Position numbers and translations under genes: made by a program
Notes under the pieces: model-generated
What the model saw: only the letters and a program-made list of their open reading frames with translations
Database searches by the model: none
What the model was told of the DNA's origin: nothing
Shown: in pieces, positions 1 to 8,879 of the stretch
Position numbering within the stretch: position 1 is the stretch's first letter
Layout: every line of letters starts with the position of its first letter
Origin: CAZCTO01 sp964501725
Lineage (GTDB): Bacteria; Bacillota; Clostridia; Saccharofermentanales; Saccharofermentanaceae
Direction: 5' to 3'
DNA: 64,000 nt
Assembly (NCBI GenBank): GCA_964501725.1
Contig: CAZCTO010000012.1
Span: 1-64,000 of the forward strand

Positions 1-978
1 TCCTTTGACCCCGCGGTCCTGACCGAAGGTGACGTTACCTATTTATATCTGGGCTTTTGCCCCAAGGGCGACCGGTCAAGAACCGGCTGTATGGCTACCG
101 TGCTCGAAAAGGACATGCTGACCGTCAGGGAAGCGCCGGTGCGCATCGTTCCGGGTGTCGAATACAGCGCAGGGACCGGGTACGAAGGGCATGCGTTTTT
201 CGAGGCACCGTCCATCCGCAAGGTTTTCGGGAAATATTACTTTGTCTATTCGTCACAGGTCATGCACGAGCTCTGTTATGCCGTAAGCGATACACCGACC
301 TCCGGATTTACATACCGCGGGGTTCTGGTGAGCAACTGTGATCTCGGTATCGACAGCTACAAACCCGCGGATATGCCCACTGCTTACGGCGCAAACAACC
401 ACGGCGGCATGGTGGAAATCGGCGGACAATGGTTCATTTTTTATCACCGCCAAACCAACGGCACATGGTACAGCCGTCAGGGGTGTGCCGAGCCGATCAC
501 GCTGCTTGCGGACGGACGCATCCCACAGGTTGAAATGACCTCGTGCGGCCTGAACGGAGGCCCGCTTCGCGGCGAGGGTGAATACCCGGCATATCTTGCC
601 TGTAACCTGTTCACCGATAAGCCCTCGATGTATGTCGGCGGCGATGATTTTCCAAAGGTCATGCAGGACGGTCGGGACGGCGACGAAGAAATCGGCTACA
701 TCGGTAATATCAAGGACACCGCCACGGCGGGATTCAAGCACTTCGACTGTAAGGGCGTCAAGGCAATTCGCGTGACCACAAGAGGCTATGCGGGCGGCAA
801 AATCGAAGTCCGGACATCTTTAAGCGGCGAGGTGCTGGCAGAGATTACCACCCCGTTCAGCAACGTCTGGGAAACAATGGAGGCACCGGTCAATCTGTCC
901 GACGGCGTCCATGCAATATATTTAACCTATCGCGGCGGCGGAAATGCCAGCCTTAAGTCTTTTGAGTTATGCACATAA
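1..978 (+). CDS. Glycoside hydrolase family 43 protein with C-terminal carbohydrate-binding module, 5'-truncated
   Basis: The reading frame is open from base 1, so the N-terminus, including the first catalytic Asp of the five-bladed propeller, lies outside the window. What remains matches the second half of GH43 beta-xylosidase/alpha-arabinofuranosidase proteins: a FFEAPSIRK segment carrying the likely general-acid Glu, then ANNHGGMVEIGGQWFIFYHR, typical of the late propeller blades. The last 90 or so residues form a beta-rich module resembling CBM6 (FKHFDCKGVKAIRV to LKSFEL). It would release arabinose or xylose from plant polysaccharide side chains. It sits 46 bp before a GH51 arabinofuranosidase and probably shares its transcript. 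No signal peptide can be judged because the start is missing. Family assignment is fairly safe; exact substrate is not. Confidence 0.85.
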   Translation, partial: SFDPAVLTEGDVTYLYLGFCPKGDRSRTGCMATVLEKDMLTVREAPVRIVPGVEYSAGTGYEGHAFFEAPSIRKVFGKYYFVYSSQVMHELCYAVSDTPTSGFTYRGVLVSNCDLGIDSYKPADMPTAYGANNHGGMVEIGGQWFIFYHRQTNGTWYSRQGCAEPITLLADGRIPQVEMTSCGLNGGPLRGEGEYPAYLACNLFTDKPSMYVGGDDFPKVMQDGRDGDEEIGYIGNIKDTATAGFKHFDCKGVKAIRVTTRGYAGGKIEVRTSLSGEVLAEITTPFSNVWETMEAPVNLSDGVHAIYLTYRGGGNASLKSFELCT

Positions 979-1024
979 GTGACGCTTTTCTCACATCCCT
1001 CAAAAACAGCCGGGAGGAACACAA

Positions 1025-2482
1025 ATGGACAAGATAACAATCGGTAGAATGGAAAACGCCCCCGTCATCAACAAAAACATATACGGCCACTTCGCCGAGC
1101 ACCTTGGTCATTGCATATACGGCGGAATTTTTGTCGGAAAAGACAGTCCGATTCCGAACGTCAACGGCATTCGTAGCGATGTCGTCGAAGCGATGAAGAA
1201 ACTAAATCTTCCCATTCTCCGCTGGCCGGGCGGATGTTTTGCCGATGAGTATCACTGGAGGGACGGTATCGGTAAGAACCGGAAGCGCATGGTCAATACT
1301 CTCTGGGGCTGGGTAGTCGAGGATAATTCTTTCGGCACCCATGAGTTCATGGATCTTTGTCGTCAAGTCGGTTGTGACCCTTACGTTAATATCAACGTCG
1401 GCAGCGGTACCGTGCAAGAGATGGCCGAGTGGGTCGAATACATAAACAGCGACGGGGATTCTGCTACAGCGCAAGAGCGATGGGCGAACGGAGATAAAGA
1501 TCCCTGGAATGTTCGTTACTGGGGAATCGGCAACGAGAACTGGGGCTACGGCGGCTGGATGCGACCCGAGTATTATTCGGACTTATATAAACAGTTCCAG
1601 ACCTACTGCAAGCCCCACGGCGGGACGGTCCCTTATAAAATTGCCTGCGGCTCCGACGGTGAAGATCTTGAATGGACCGAGGTGCTCATGCGAAGCGCGG
1701 CGCGTTTTATGGACGGGCTTTCACTACATTACTATACCTTCCCGAAGGAATGGGCGGACAAGGGCAGCGCAACGGATTTCTCCGACGACCTCTATCTGGA
1801 AACGCTCAGGAAAGCCAGTCGCATCGGTGAACAGATCGAAAAGCACGGCGCAATTATGGATCGTTTTGATCCTGAACGGCGCATCGGCATGATTGTGGAC
1901 GAATGGGGCTGCTGGCATAATGTCGAGCCCGGCACCAACCCCGGCTTCCTTTTCCAGCAGAACACCATGCGCGACGCGATGGTGGCGGCGCTGTCTCTCA
2001 ACATTTTCAACCGGCATGCGGCACGTGTACAGATGGCGAACATCGCGCAGACCGTGAACGTACTGCAGTCAATCATTTTAACTGACGGAGAAAAAATGCT
2101 CCTGACCCCGACGTATCATGTGTTCGACCTCTATAAAGAACACATGCAGGCGACGCTCCTGCAGTGCATGGTCGAATGCGGCCTTCTCGAGAACGGCCTC
2201 GAAAAGCTCAGCGTTTCCGCTTCCCGCAAAGGCGACACCGTAACCGTTACAATTGCTAATTTCACCATCGATACCACAGTCAGAATCGACGGAGTTCATG
2301 CGATGGACGCGACCGGTCGTATTCTGAGTGGTCCTCCACGGGCGCACAATACATTTGATGCGCCGAACACTCTATCTGCCAAGCCTTTTTCGGATATCAG
2401 ACTTTTTGAGAATTTCGCGGAAGCATCGCTTCCCGCTTACAGCATCGTCGCCTTATCTTTCAACGTGAAAAACGCTCGCTGA
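1025..2482 (+). CDS. Alpha-N-arabinofuranosidase, glycoside hydrolase family 51
   Basis: A 485-residue protein of normal length for intracellular GH51 arabinofuranosidases, which remove terminal alpha-L-arabinofuranosyl groups from arabinoxylan or arabinan oligosaccharides. The TIM barrel carries the general acid/base in GIGNENWGYGG (Glu171) and the nucleophile in VDEWGCWHNV (Glu293); RWPGGCFADEYHWRDGIG is another family hallmark. The C-terminal 100 residues are the beta-sandwich domain. No signal peptide is visible, so it acts in the cytoplasm on imported oligosaccharides. The start is set by GGGAGGAAC eight bases or so upstream. It follows the GH43 gene and precedes the YesL/YesM/YesN genes on the same strand, which supports one arabinose-polymer locus. 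Confidence 0.95.
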   Translation: MDKITIGRMENAPVINKNIYGHFAEHLGHCIYGGIFVGKDSPIPNVNGIRSDVVEAMKKLNLPILRWPGGCFADEYHWRDGIGKNRKRMVNTLWGWVVEDNSFGTHEFMDLCRQVGCDPYVNINVGSGTVQEMAEWVEYINSDGDSATAQERWANGDKDPWNVRYWGIGNENWGYGGWMRPEYYSDLYKQFQTYCKPHGGTVPYKIACGSDGEDLEWTEVLMRSAARFMDGLSLHYYTFPKEWADKGSATDFSDDLYLETLRKASRIGEQIEKHGAIMDRFDPERRIGMIVDEWGCWHNVEPGTNPGFLFQQNTMRDAMVAALSLNIFNRHAARVQMANIAQTVNVLQSIILTDGEKMLLTPTYHVFDLYKEHMQATLLQCMVECGLLENGLEKLSVSASRKGDTVTVTIANFTIDTTVRIDGVHAMDATGRILSGPPRAHNTFDAPNTLSAKPFSDIRLFENFAEASLPAYSIVALSFNVKNAR

Positions 2483-2544
2483 GCATTTTTCACGGATAGC
2501 GGACTTCGCTATTTTACGACAGCCATATTACGGAGGAACTCTAT

Positions 2545-3264
2545 ATGCAAATGATCTCCTACAACAGCCCTTTCGGGCGATTTATGAACGGGCTTGTGGA
2601 TGTTTTCGTCCTCAGTCTGTTGACACTCTTATGCTGTCTGCCGATCATAACCATCGGGGCCGCCTTTACGGCGCTCTATTATGTCCTTCTTAAAATGGTT
2701 CGTGACACGGATACGAACATTGTCCGCACTTTTTTCAAGGGCTTTAAGGATAATTTTCTCAAGTCGACCGTTCTATGGATCATCATGGCGATAGTCCTAT
2801 CGGTGCTATATCTCGATTTCTACCTTCTATATAGTGTTGAGATGAATTATGAAGCAGCGGTACTGATCATTTTGCTCATCATCAGCGCGTTGATACTGAT
2901 GATTGCAAATTACATTTTCCCGATGCAGGCACAATTTGAAAATACCGTTTTCGGGACAATCAAATATTCATTTCTGGTTTGCATGATGAATCTCCCCCGC
3001 AGTTTGCTGATCCTTTTTGTCCTGCTCTGTCCGATCATCATCGTGTTTTTTATCCCTGAAACGATCTATCTTCTGCCCATCATCTGCATTGGCATCGTCC
3101 CCTATCTCCAGACCGAAGTGCTGGTTCGGGTTTTTGAAAAATATATGCACCCGGCAACCGTTGCCCCCCCTTCCCCATCCCTTGAAGAGAACAAAACCGC
3201 AGAGGAAGTCAGTGAACCGGCGGGCGATGAAACGGGTAAGACGATTTCGGGAGACGCAAAATGA
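2545..3264 (+). CDS. YesL-like DUF624 membrane protein
   Basis: A 239-residue protein with four to five hydrophobic segments (around residues 13-45, 73-95, 105-125, 140-185) and a charged, proline-rich cytoplasmic tail after residue 205. The N-terminal pattern, a short FGRFMNGLVDVFVLSLLTLLCCLPIITIG-type start (a first helix with CCLPI), is characteristic of the DUF624/YesL family, which is repeatedly found next to YesM/YesN sensor pairs and carbohydrate transporters; its molecular role is unknown. A strong ACGGAGGAAC site precedes the ATG, and the stop codon overlaps the sensor kinase start as ATGA, which implies translational coupling. Likely an accessory of the sensor or of the transporter, by context only. 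Confidence 0.85.
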   Translation: MQMISYNSPFGRFMNGLVDVFVLSLLTLLCCLPIITIGAAFTALYYVLLKMVRDTDTNIVRTFFKGFKDNFLKSTVLWIIMAIVLSVLYLDFYLLYSVEMNYEAAVLIILLIISALILMIANYIFPMQAQFENTVFGTIKYSFLVCMMNLPRSLLILFVLLCPIIIVFFIPETIYLLPIICIGIVPYLQTEVLVRVFEKYMHPATVAPPSPSLEENKTAEEVSEPAGDETGKTISGDAK

Positions 3265-5138
3265 AGCCTGAGGCCGTTACGACGAAAGAACGACGCACAT
3301 CATCTAAATCAAAGAATTTGATGATGCGTATCGCGCGCGCCATAACGGATAAATTAAACAACCTGACCCTTCGCAGAAAATTTGTGCTCATGTGTGTTCT
3401 CTGCGTGCTCCTGCCCATTGCGGTTACCGACACCATCTTTTTCTCCCTGATTTTTAACACGGTGAATGAAAGAGAAAAAAGCGAGATGACAAATTCGCTC
3501 GATTCGGTCGAGCGCACCCTTGACGGCATGGTGAATTACATGACAAACGCGGCGGTCAATCTTTATACCACAGATGACCTATATGATTTTCTGGATGAGC
3601 AATATACCTCGGATCTGGCGTATTTGAATGCCTATACGAGTAACTCACCGCTTTTGCGCAAAGTTACATTCGGTAACAATACTTATATCTCAAACGTACA
3701 GTTGCTTTGCGATAATGATACCCTTATCAACGGCGGCGGTGTATACCGGCTCGGTCCGTCCAGGGAAGCCTATTGGTATACGCGGTTTTCTCTTTCGGGC
3801 CGTAAAATGCAGTTCCTTCCGAGCCGTGAAAACACGACAGAGATGAATAAGCGTGTTTTGTCGTTAATCTGCCGAATGAACTACAATTCCAACTCCAGCC
3901 GCGAGAGACTCATCAAATTGAACCTGAATTATAACTACTTTTCATCGATTCTCAGTCAGCAATATTTTGATGTCGATGTTTATATTTGCGACAATGAATA
4001 TGTACTGTTTTCAACTACCGATCCTAACAAGGGAACCAAGGATTTCCTCCCTTATAATGCAAAAGATTATTCGGATGCCCGCTACACCGCAGAATACGAC
4101 ATGTTCGGTGATACCTGGCATATTTATATTTATCCGAAGAGTTATTTGAGCACATCTGCAATCAATTTGTTTAAGGAACACGGGGAGCTTTTCTTTATCC
4201 TGGTCGTCATCAATATGCTGATTCCCGGTTTGGCGATCTATTTTATCAATCGCTCCATTACCCAGCGCCTTTTCGTTCTGGGCGGCCATCTTAAAATGGT
4301 CAAGGATGAGAAGTATGCTCCGATGGTGGATAATCCGACCAAAGACGAAATTGGCGCACTCATCGAAAACTATAACCTGATGGTCACGCAGATTCAAACC
4401 ATGATCGGGGTCGTTTACAAAGAGAAAATTAAGCAACAGGAATATGAGCTCGCCAGGCAGAGAGCTGAACTTCATGCACTGCACAGCCAGATCAACCCTC
4501 ATTTTATCTTTAACGCGCTGGAGAGCATTCGCATGAGGAGCCTTCTCAAACAGGAAAAAGAAACGTCCGAAGTCATCGAGCTTCTCGCCGTGCTGATGCG
4601 CAAATCCACGGACTGGGGCGACGATTGTGTCACCCTTCGCGATGAGGTCAGTTTTGCCGAGGCCTATTTAAAAATACAACAGTATCGCTTTGGCAGCCGG
4701 ATCAGTTACAAACTCGACGTTCACGACGACTGCATGAATATCCTTATACCCAAGCTGACGCTCGTTACATTCGTCGAGAATGCCTGCGTGCATGGCGTAG
4801 AAGGTGTCGGACATAATTGTATGGTGCTTATTTCGGCTGAAAAAACAATCGACACCTTTAGCATCTATATTGAGGACACCGGCGCCGGGATGTCATATCA
4901 GCAACAAGAGGAGCTCCTGCAGGTAATGCGCACGGGCGACATGGACAGTTTGGAAGGAAGGCATTCGATTGGTATAATGAATGCGTGCTTGCGGCTTCGT
5001 AAATACTTCAGCGAGAAAATCATTTTTGAGATCGACAGTGAACCGAATGCCGGTACCTGTGTTACTATTCGAATCCCCCTTGAAAACATACAACAAGCAA
5101 AAGGAGGCTCTGACGATGCTGAATGTACTAATCGTTGA
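3261..5138 (+). CDS. Sensor histidine kinase, YesM type
   Basis: A 625-residue membrane sensor. An N-terminal transmembrane helix (about residues 38-62) is followed by an extracellular sensing region (about 63-300), a second helix (about 305-330) and a HAMP-like linker. The cytoplasmic part is the LytS/YesM-type kinase: the phospho-acceptor His414 lies in HSQINPHFIFNALESIR, and the ATPase domain has FVENACVHGVEG (N box) and DTGAGMS (G1 box). It should phosphorylate the AraC-type regulator encoded next, whose start codon lies inside the end of this gene (23-bp overlap). By family, such sensors report extracellular oligosaccharides, often together with a solute-binding lipoprotein like the one encoded downstream. 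Confidence 0.93.
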   Translation: MKPEAVTTKERRTSSKSKNLMMRIARAITDKLNNLTLRRKFVLMCVLCVLLPIAVTDTIFFSLIFNTVNEREKSEMTNSLDSVERTLDGMVNYMTNAAVNLYTTDDLYDFLDEQYTSDLAYLNAYTSNSPLLRKVTFGNNTYISNVQLLCDNDTLINGGGVYRLGPSREAYWYTRFSLSGRKMQFLPSRENTTEMNKRVLSLICRMNYNSNSSRERLIKLNLNYNYFSSILSQQYFDVDVYICDNEYVLFSTTDPNKGTKDFLPYNAKDYSDARYTAEYDMFGDTWHIYIYPKSYLSTSAINLFKEHGELFFILVVINMLIPGLAIYFINRSITQRLFVLGGHLKMVKDEKYAPMVDNPTKDEIGALIENYNLMVTQIQTMIGVVYKEKIKQQEYELARQRAELHALHSQINPHFIFNALESIRMRSLLKQEKETSEVIELLAVLMRKSTDWGDDCVTLRDEVSFAEAYLKIQQYRFGSRISYKLDVHDDCMNILIPKLTLVTFVENACVHGVEGVGHNCMVLISAEKTIDTFSIYIEDTGAGMSYQQQEELLQVMRTGDMDSLEGRHSIGIMNACLRLRKYFSEKIIFEIDSEPNAGTCVTIRIPLENIQQAKGGSDDAECTNR

Positions 5139-6732
5139 CGATGAACCCTTCATACGTCAAGGTCTGGCTGTACTGATCGACTGGGAGGCAGAAGGTTTTT
5201 GTATTTCGGGAGAGGCCGCGAACGGGCAGGAAGCATTGTCCCTGCTTGAAAAACAGCATTTCGATCTTATCATCGCTGATATTCGCATGCCCGTGATGGG
5301 CGGAATCGAACTGCTGAAACACACCCGCGATCGAGGATTAAGTAATGCCCGTTTTGTTATCCTGAGCGGCTATTTTGAATTTGAGTACGCAAAAGATGCG
5401 ATTCGCTACAGTTGTTCTGACTACATCCTTAAGCCCATTAATGAACAGGACCTGCTCGCCTTGCTTCGCAAAATTGCCGCCGATTATGAGAGAAGCCGTG
5501 TCGCGGAAGATCGGGAGGAATTACGTGACCGCGCCATGCTCGAGCGTCATTTGTCATCCATTATTCTCGGGAAATTTGATTCGATCAATCTCGATTATGT
5601 TCGTGCCCACCTTAATCCGGGCAAACGCCTGCGTTATATCAACATAGAGCTTGACATGTCCGACGAGCGGGTGCGTGCATCAGACGAACAGAACAAGAGA
5701 GGTATGCAGCGCAATTTATATGACCATCTTCGGCATGTCATGGCGGATAAAAGCCCGCACATCATCTTCGACGTAAACAAGTTTGCCGGCTGTTATGATG
5801 TCGGTTTTGTCTATACGGCAGATCTTGCTGAAGAAAAAAACATGACAGAGGCTCAGTATTTTGAATGGTTTGCTGAGACAGCATCCGGAGTCGGTTTTGG
5901 CATTACCATCCAGGCGGGTTGTGAGGTGCTTTCGCTCGAAAAACTCTCTGACTCTTTCCAATCGGCAACCATCGCTAAGCTGATGAAAAGTTTTTCCTAC
6001 GAAGGCTTGTCTCTGAACGGCGAACATGCACAACGCGCGAAACAATATGCCGACGGAGGTTACGTCGAGCAGAAACGCCGTATGGATGACTTGATTGCTG
6101 CGATCGAGCGGGGCGATAAACCGGATGTTGAACTCAGTGTCGGTAATTTATACCGGATCATGAGCGAGTCGAACATGGACTACAAGTCCATTGAGCTGAA
6201 CATGAATTATGTTATGTTCAATTTGTTGCACCTTGCGGCGGCAAGAGACCCGAATATCAATCAGGAAGAGATTGTGCGCTATATCTTTGAGAATGCTTTC
6301 GACCGCGGTGTGTCCCGGGGAAGTCAGAGCCATTTCCTGAGTTTCTGTCTCCAATTCACCGATTATCTGACACAGCTGAATTCGCCCGCGACCAGCAACG
6401 TCATTGCCAAAATCGAGCAGGAAGTTAAAGAAAGCTACATGCAGAATATCAGCTTAAAGTCTTTGAGTGAGAAATACTATATCAACAGCGCCTACCTCGG
6501 CCAGTTGTTCCGGAAACACTATGGTTCCTCCTTCAAAGACTATCTCAATTCGGAGCGAATTAACGTAGCCGCCGATATGATGCTGCACACCGACAAACGA
6601 GTGTATGAAATTTCCGAAGCCGTGGGTTATCAAAGCCTTGATTATTTCATATCCAAATTCGTCGCAGCGAAAGGTCACACGCCGACACAGTACAGAAAAA
6701 GATTTTCGTCAAAGGCGAAGCCGGACATTTAG
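5116..6732 (+). CDS. Response regulator with AraC-type DNA-binding domain, YesN type
   Basis: A 538-residue regulator. Residues 1-120 are a receiver domain with the acidic pocket DD at 8-9, phospho-acceptor Asp55 in ADIRMP and Lys in LKPI. A long middle region (about 130-420) is typical of YesN proteins and has no clear motif. The last 100 residues are an AraC-type double helix-turn-helix (YINSAYLGQLFRKHYG and VYEISEAVGYQSLDYFISKF). A longer frame is open upstream, but AAGGAGG at 5101-5107 lies eight bases before the ATG at 5116, which decides the start and places it inside the kinase gene. Partner of that kinase; the lipoprotein/permease operon 300 bp downstream is the obvious target. Confidence 0.93.
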   Translation: MLNVLIVDDEPFIRQGLAVLIDWEAEGFCISGEAANGQEALSLLEKQHFDLIIADIRMPVMGGIELLKHTRDRGLSNARFVILSGYFEFEYAKDAIRYSCSDYILKPINEQDLLALLRKIAADYERSRVAEDREELRDRAMLERHLSSIILGKFDSINLDYVRAHLNPGKRLRYINIELDMSDERVRASDEQNKRGMQRNLYDHLRHVMADKSPHIIFDVNKFAGCYDVGFVYTADLAEEKNMTEAQYFEWFAETASGVGFGITIQAGCEVLSLEKLSDSFQSATIAKLMKSFSYEGLSLNGEHAQRAKQYADGGYVEQKRRMDDLIAAIERGDKPDVELSVGNLYRIMSESNMDYKSIELNMNYVMFNLLHLAAARDPNINQEEIVRYIFENAFDRGVSRGSQSHFLSFCLQFTDYLTQLNSPATSNVIAKIEQEVKESYMQNISLKSLSEKYYINSAYLGQLFRKHYGSSFKDYLNSERINVAADMMLHTDKRVYEISEAVGYQSLDYFISKFVAAKGHTPTQYRKRFSSKAKPDI

Positions 6733-7045
6733 CACCTTGTAAAATCTACAACTGTATTTCCCACCGGTCTGCTGCGTTATTCGATAGCTTTAGAATTTAC
6801 ACGGTACCATTCGCTATCTTTTCGAAAATTTGTGAGGTATTTCAAATTTTGTAGGGATTTTCTCATAAATTTGTATGGTTGCACATATTTTCATGATCAT
6901 TAGAATTAACTTAATGACTCGATTTCGAGTTACAACTATTTATTGCCTGCTCTAGTCCGACTCGAATCTGCGCTTTTCACATGAGTTATTGCGTCGCTTT
7001 TAGTTGGAATATAGCGGGGGGAGAAGAAGAAAGGGGTCTGCACAA
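6733..7045 (+). other. Regulatory intergenic region upstream of the sugar transporter operon
   Basis: This 313-bp AT-rich stretch holds no convincing gene. It contains the candidate promoter described at 6879-6906 and, further upstream, near-repeats such as TTCGATAGCTTTAGAAT and TTCGCTATCTTTTCGAAA (about 6780-6830), which could be binding sites for the AraC-type regulator encoded just before. That role is a guess from position. A leader of about 130 nt would separate the promoter from the lipoprotein start. Confidence 0.4.
6879..6906 (+). promoter_or_regulatory. Candidate sigma-A promoter of the lipoprotein/permease operon
   Basis: TTGCAC at 6879-6884 and TAGAAT at 6901-6906 are separated by 16 bp, a weak-to-moderate sigma-A promoter as expected for an activator-dependent operon. 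It lies 140 bp before the solute-binding protein start. Confidence 0.4.
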
Positions 7046-8761
7046 ATGAAGAAAACTATCACACGAGTTTTGTCAGGAATGCTCATGGCAACATTGTTGT
7101 TCGGAACAATTGCCGGATGTGCGAAGAAGAGAACAGAGACAACCGCCGCTGCCGGAGGAGAAACAACCGCCGCAACGCCAACCACAACCGCGAAGCCCGC
7201 AGTCAAGAAGTTTAGCATGTTTATTGCTATGCCCGGTACTGAGCTTAACGAAGGCAATGCTGTTCAGGCAAAGCTTACCGAGCTTACCGGTGCTGAGGTT
7301 AAGGAAACATGGCTGACCGGACAAAAAGCAGAAGAGGCTGTCGGCGTTATGGTAGCAGCCGGCGAGTATCCCGATTTCATCGAAGCTTCTGACGGATACC
7401 AGATCATGGTTGATGCCGGTGCCCTCATCGCAATCGATGAATACTGGGATGATTACCCGAACATCAAGAACTACCTTTCCGAGGCAGAGTGGAATATGTG
7501 CCGTAAACCAGACGGACATATTTACGCAATTCCGCAGTTCGGTATTGTAAACGGTGAAGACACAAGCCCCATTCACAATGATGAAGCTTGGTGGATTCAG
7601 ACCCGCGTTCTGAAGTGGGCAGGATATCCCGAAGTTAAGACCATGGATCAGTACTTTAAACTTCTCGAGGATTATGCCGCTGCAAATCCGACACATTCGG
7701 ATGGAACGAAAGTTATTCCTTACACGATCCTTACCGAAGACTGGAGATATTTCTGCCTTGAGAATGCACCGTTATTCCTGGCAGGAAATCCGAACGACGG
7801 TTCCGTTATCGTTGATCCCGTAACCCATAAGGTCAGCGACTACAACGTTACCCCTATCGCGAAGCAGTATTTCCAGAAACTTAACGAAGAATACAAGAAG
7901 GGGATCGTCGATCCCGAAAGCTTTACTCAGACTTATGACGAGTACATTGCGAAAATCTCTACCGGCCGTGTTCTTGGAATGATTGATCAGTATTGGGATT
8001 TCGCATACACCGGAATGGACGCAATCAAGAACGCCGGTCTCGATGATTGTACTTATGTACCTCTCGGAATCGTTGCTGAAGAAGGTATCGTAGATCGTTA
8101 TCACAGCAAGTCCGCCCTGGACGTTTCGGGTGGTTTATCGATTACCACAAGCTGCAAAGATGTTGATGGCGCAATGAAGTTCATCAATGATCTTCTGTCT
8201 CAGGAAGCACAGACCCTCCGTTTCTGGGGAATTGAAGGCGTAGATTACCTGGTCGGTGACGACGGCTTATTCTACAGAACACAAGAAATGCGTGATAAAG
8301 CTGTCGATGCAGACTACAAAGCAGATAATCTCTGTGCGTATGCTTACTTCCCGCAGTATGAGGGAATGAACCTCGACGGTATCAACGCATGGCGTCCGGA
8401 CAACCAGCCCAAGGAATTCTTTGAGGATATGTCGGAACCGGTTAAAGAGTGCCTCGCAGCTTATGGCGCAAGCACCTATGTTGATTTACTCAGCCCCGCA
8501 GGCGAGAATGCTCCTTGGTATCCGATGTGGTCTTGGTCAAACGATCTGAAAACAGATACAGATGCAGGAATGGCATGGAAACAGATGGGTGAAGTTAAAC
8601 ACGAGTATCTGCCCAAGGTCGTTATGGCAAAAGATTTTGAGGCCGCATGGACAGATTATTTGAAAGTTTATTACGAGCGCGCTGATGTTCAGAAATTCCT
8701 TGATGCCGCGCAAACAGAGGTAGATCGCAGAATCGCTGTCTCTGAAGGTAAGGCAGGCTAA
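7046..8761 (+). CDS. Extracellular sugar-binding lipoprotein of an ABC transporter (family 1 solute-binding protein)
   Basis: A 571-residue lipoprotein. The signal peptide ends in a lipobox FGTIAGC with Cys25, followed by a Lys/Thr/Ala-rich linker to residue 55 and then a large solute-binding domain like those of LipO/LplA-type proteins that work with LplB/LplC permeases. Aromatic residues are frequent in the C-terminal half (for example WYPMWSWSND), as expected for sugar stacking. The ATG at 7046 is chosen because it begins the signal peptide and follows GAAAGGGG; an in-frame ATG further upstream would add a charged extension before the signal. First gene of the transporter operon; by context the ligand is an arabinose- or xylose-containing oligosaccharide. 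No ATPase gene is present; such importers usually share a MsmK-type ATPase encoded elsewhere. Confidence 0.92.
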   Translation: MKKTITRVLSGMLMATLLFGTIAGCAKKRTETTAAAGGETTAATPTTTAKPAVKKFSMFIAMPGTELNEGNAVQAKLTELTGAEVKETWLTGQKAEEAVGVMVAAGEYPDFIEASDGYQIMVDAGALIAIDEYWDDYPNIKNYLSEAEWNMCRKPDGHIYAIPQFGIVNGEDTSPIHNDEAWWIQTRVLKWAGYPEVKTMDQYFKLLEDYAAANPTHSDGTKVIPYTILTEDWRYFCLENAPLFLAGNPNDGSVIVDPVTHKVSDYNVTPIAKQYFQKLNEEYKKGIVDPESFTQTYDEYIAKISTGRVLGMIDQYWDFAYTGMDAIKNAGLDDCTYVPLGIVAEEGIVDRYHSKSALDVSGGLSITTSCKDVDGAMKFINDLLSQEAQTLRFWGIEGVDYLVGDDGLFYRTQEMRDKAVDADYKADNLCAYAYFPQYEGMNLDGINAWRPDNQPKEFFEDMSEPVKECLAAYGASTYVDLLSPAGENAPWYPMWSWSNDLKTDTDAGMAWKQMGEVKHEYLPKVVMAKDFEAAWTDYLKVYYERADVQKFLDAAQTEVDRRIAVSEGKAG

Positions 8762-8815
8762 TCATTCTGATGATCACTGACAATCGTTAGTGCCATCAAA
8801 AACCATAGTCGATCG

Positions 8816-8858
8816 AGAGGGTGGCTGCGTGTAGAAGACGAGCAGCCACCCTCTTTTT
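8816..8858 (+). terminator. Hairpin with short T-run between binding protein and permease genes
   Basis: Perfect 13-bp arms (AGAGGGTGGCTGC at 8816-8828, GCAGCCACCCTCT at 8842-8854) with a 13-nt loop, followed by TTTT. It lies between the binding-protein gene and the first permease gene. Such partial terminators or 3' stabilisers commonly make the binding protein more abundant than its permeases. Confidence 0.8.
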
Positions 8859-8879
8859 ACGAAAGGATGTGACTCAGCC

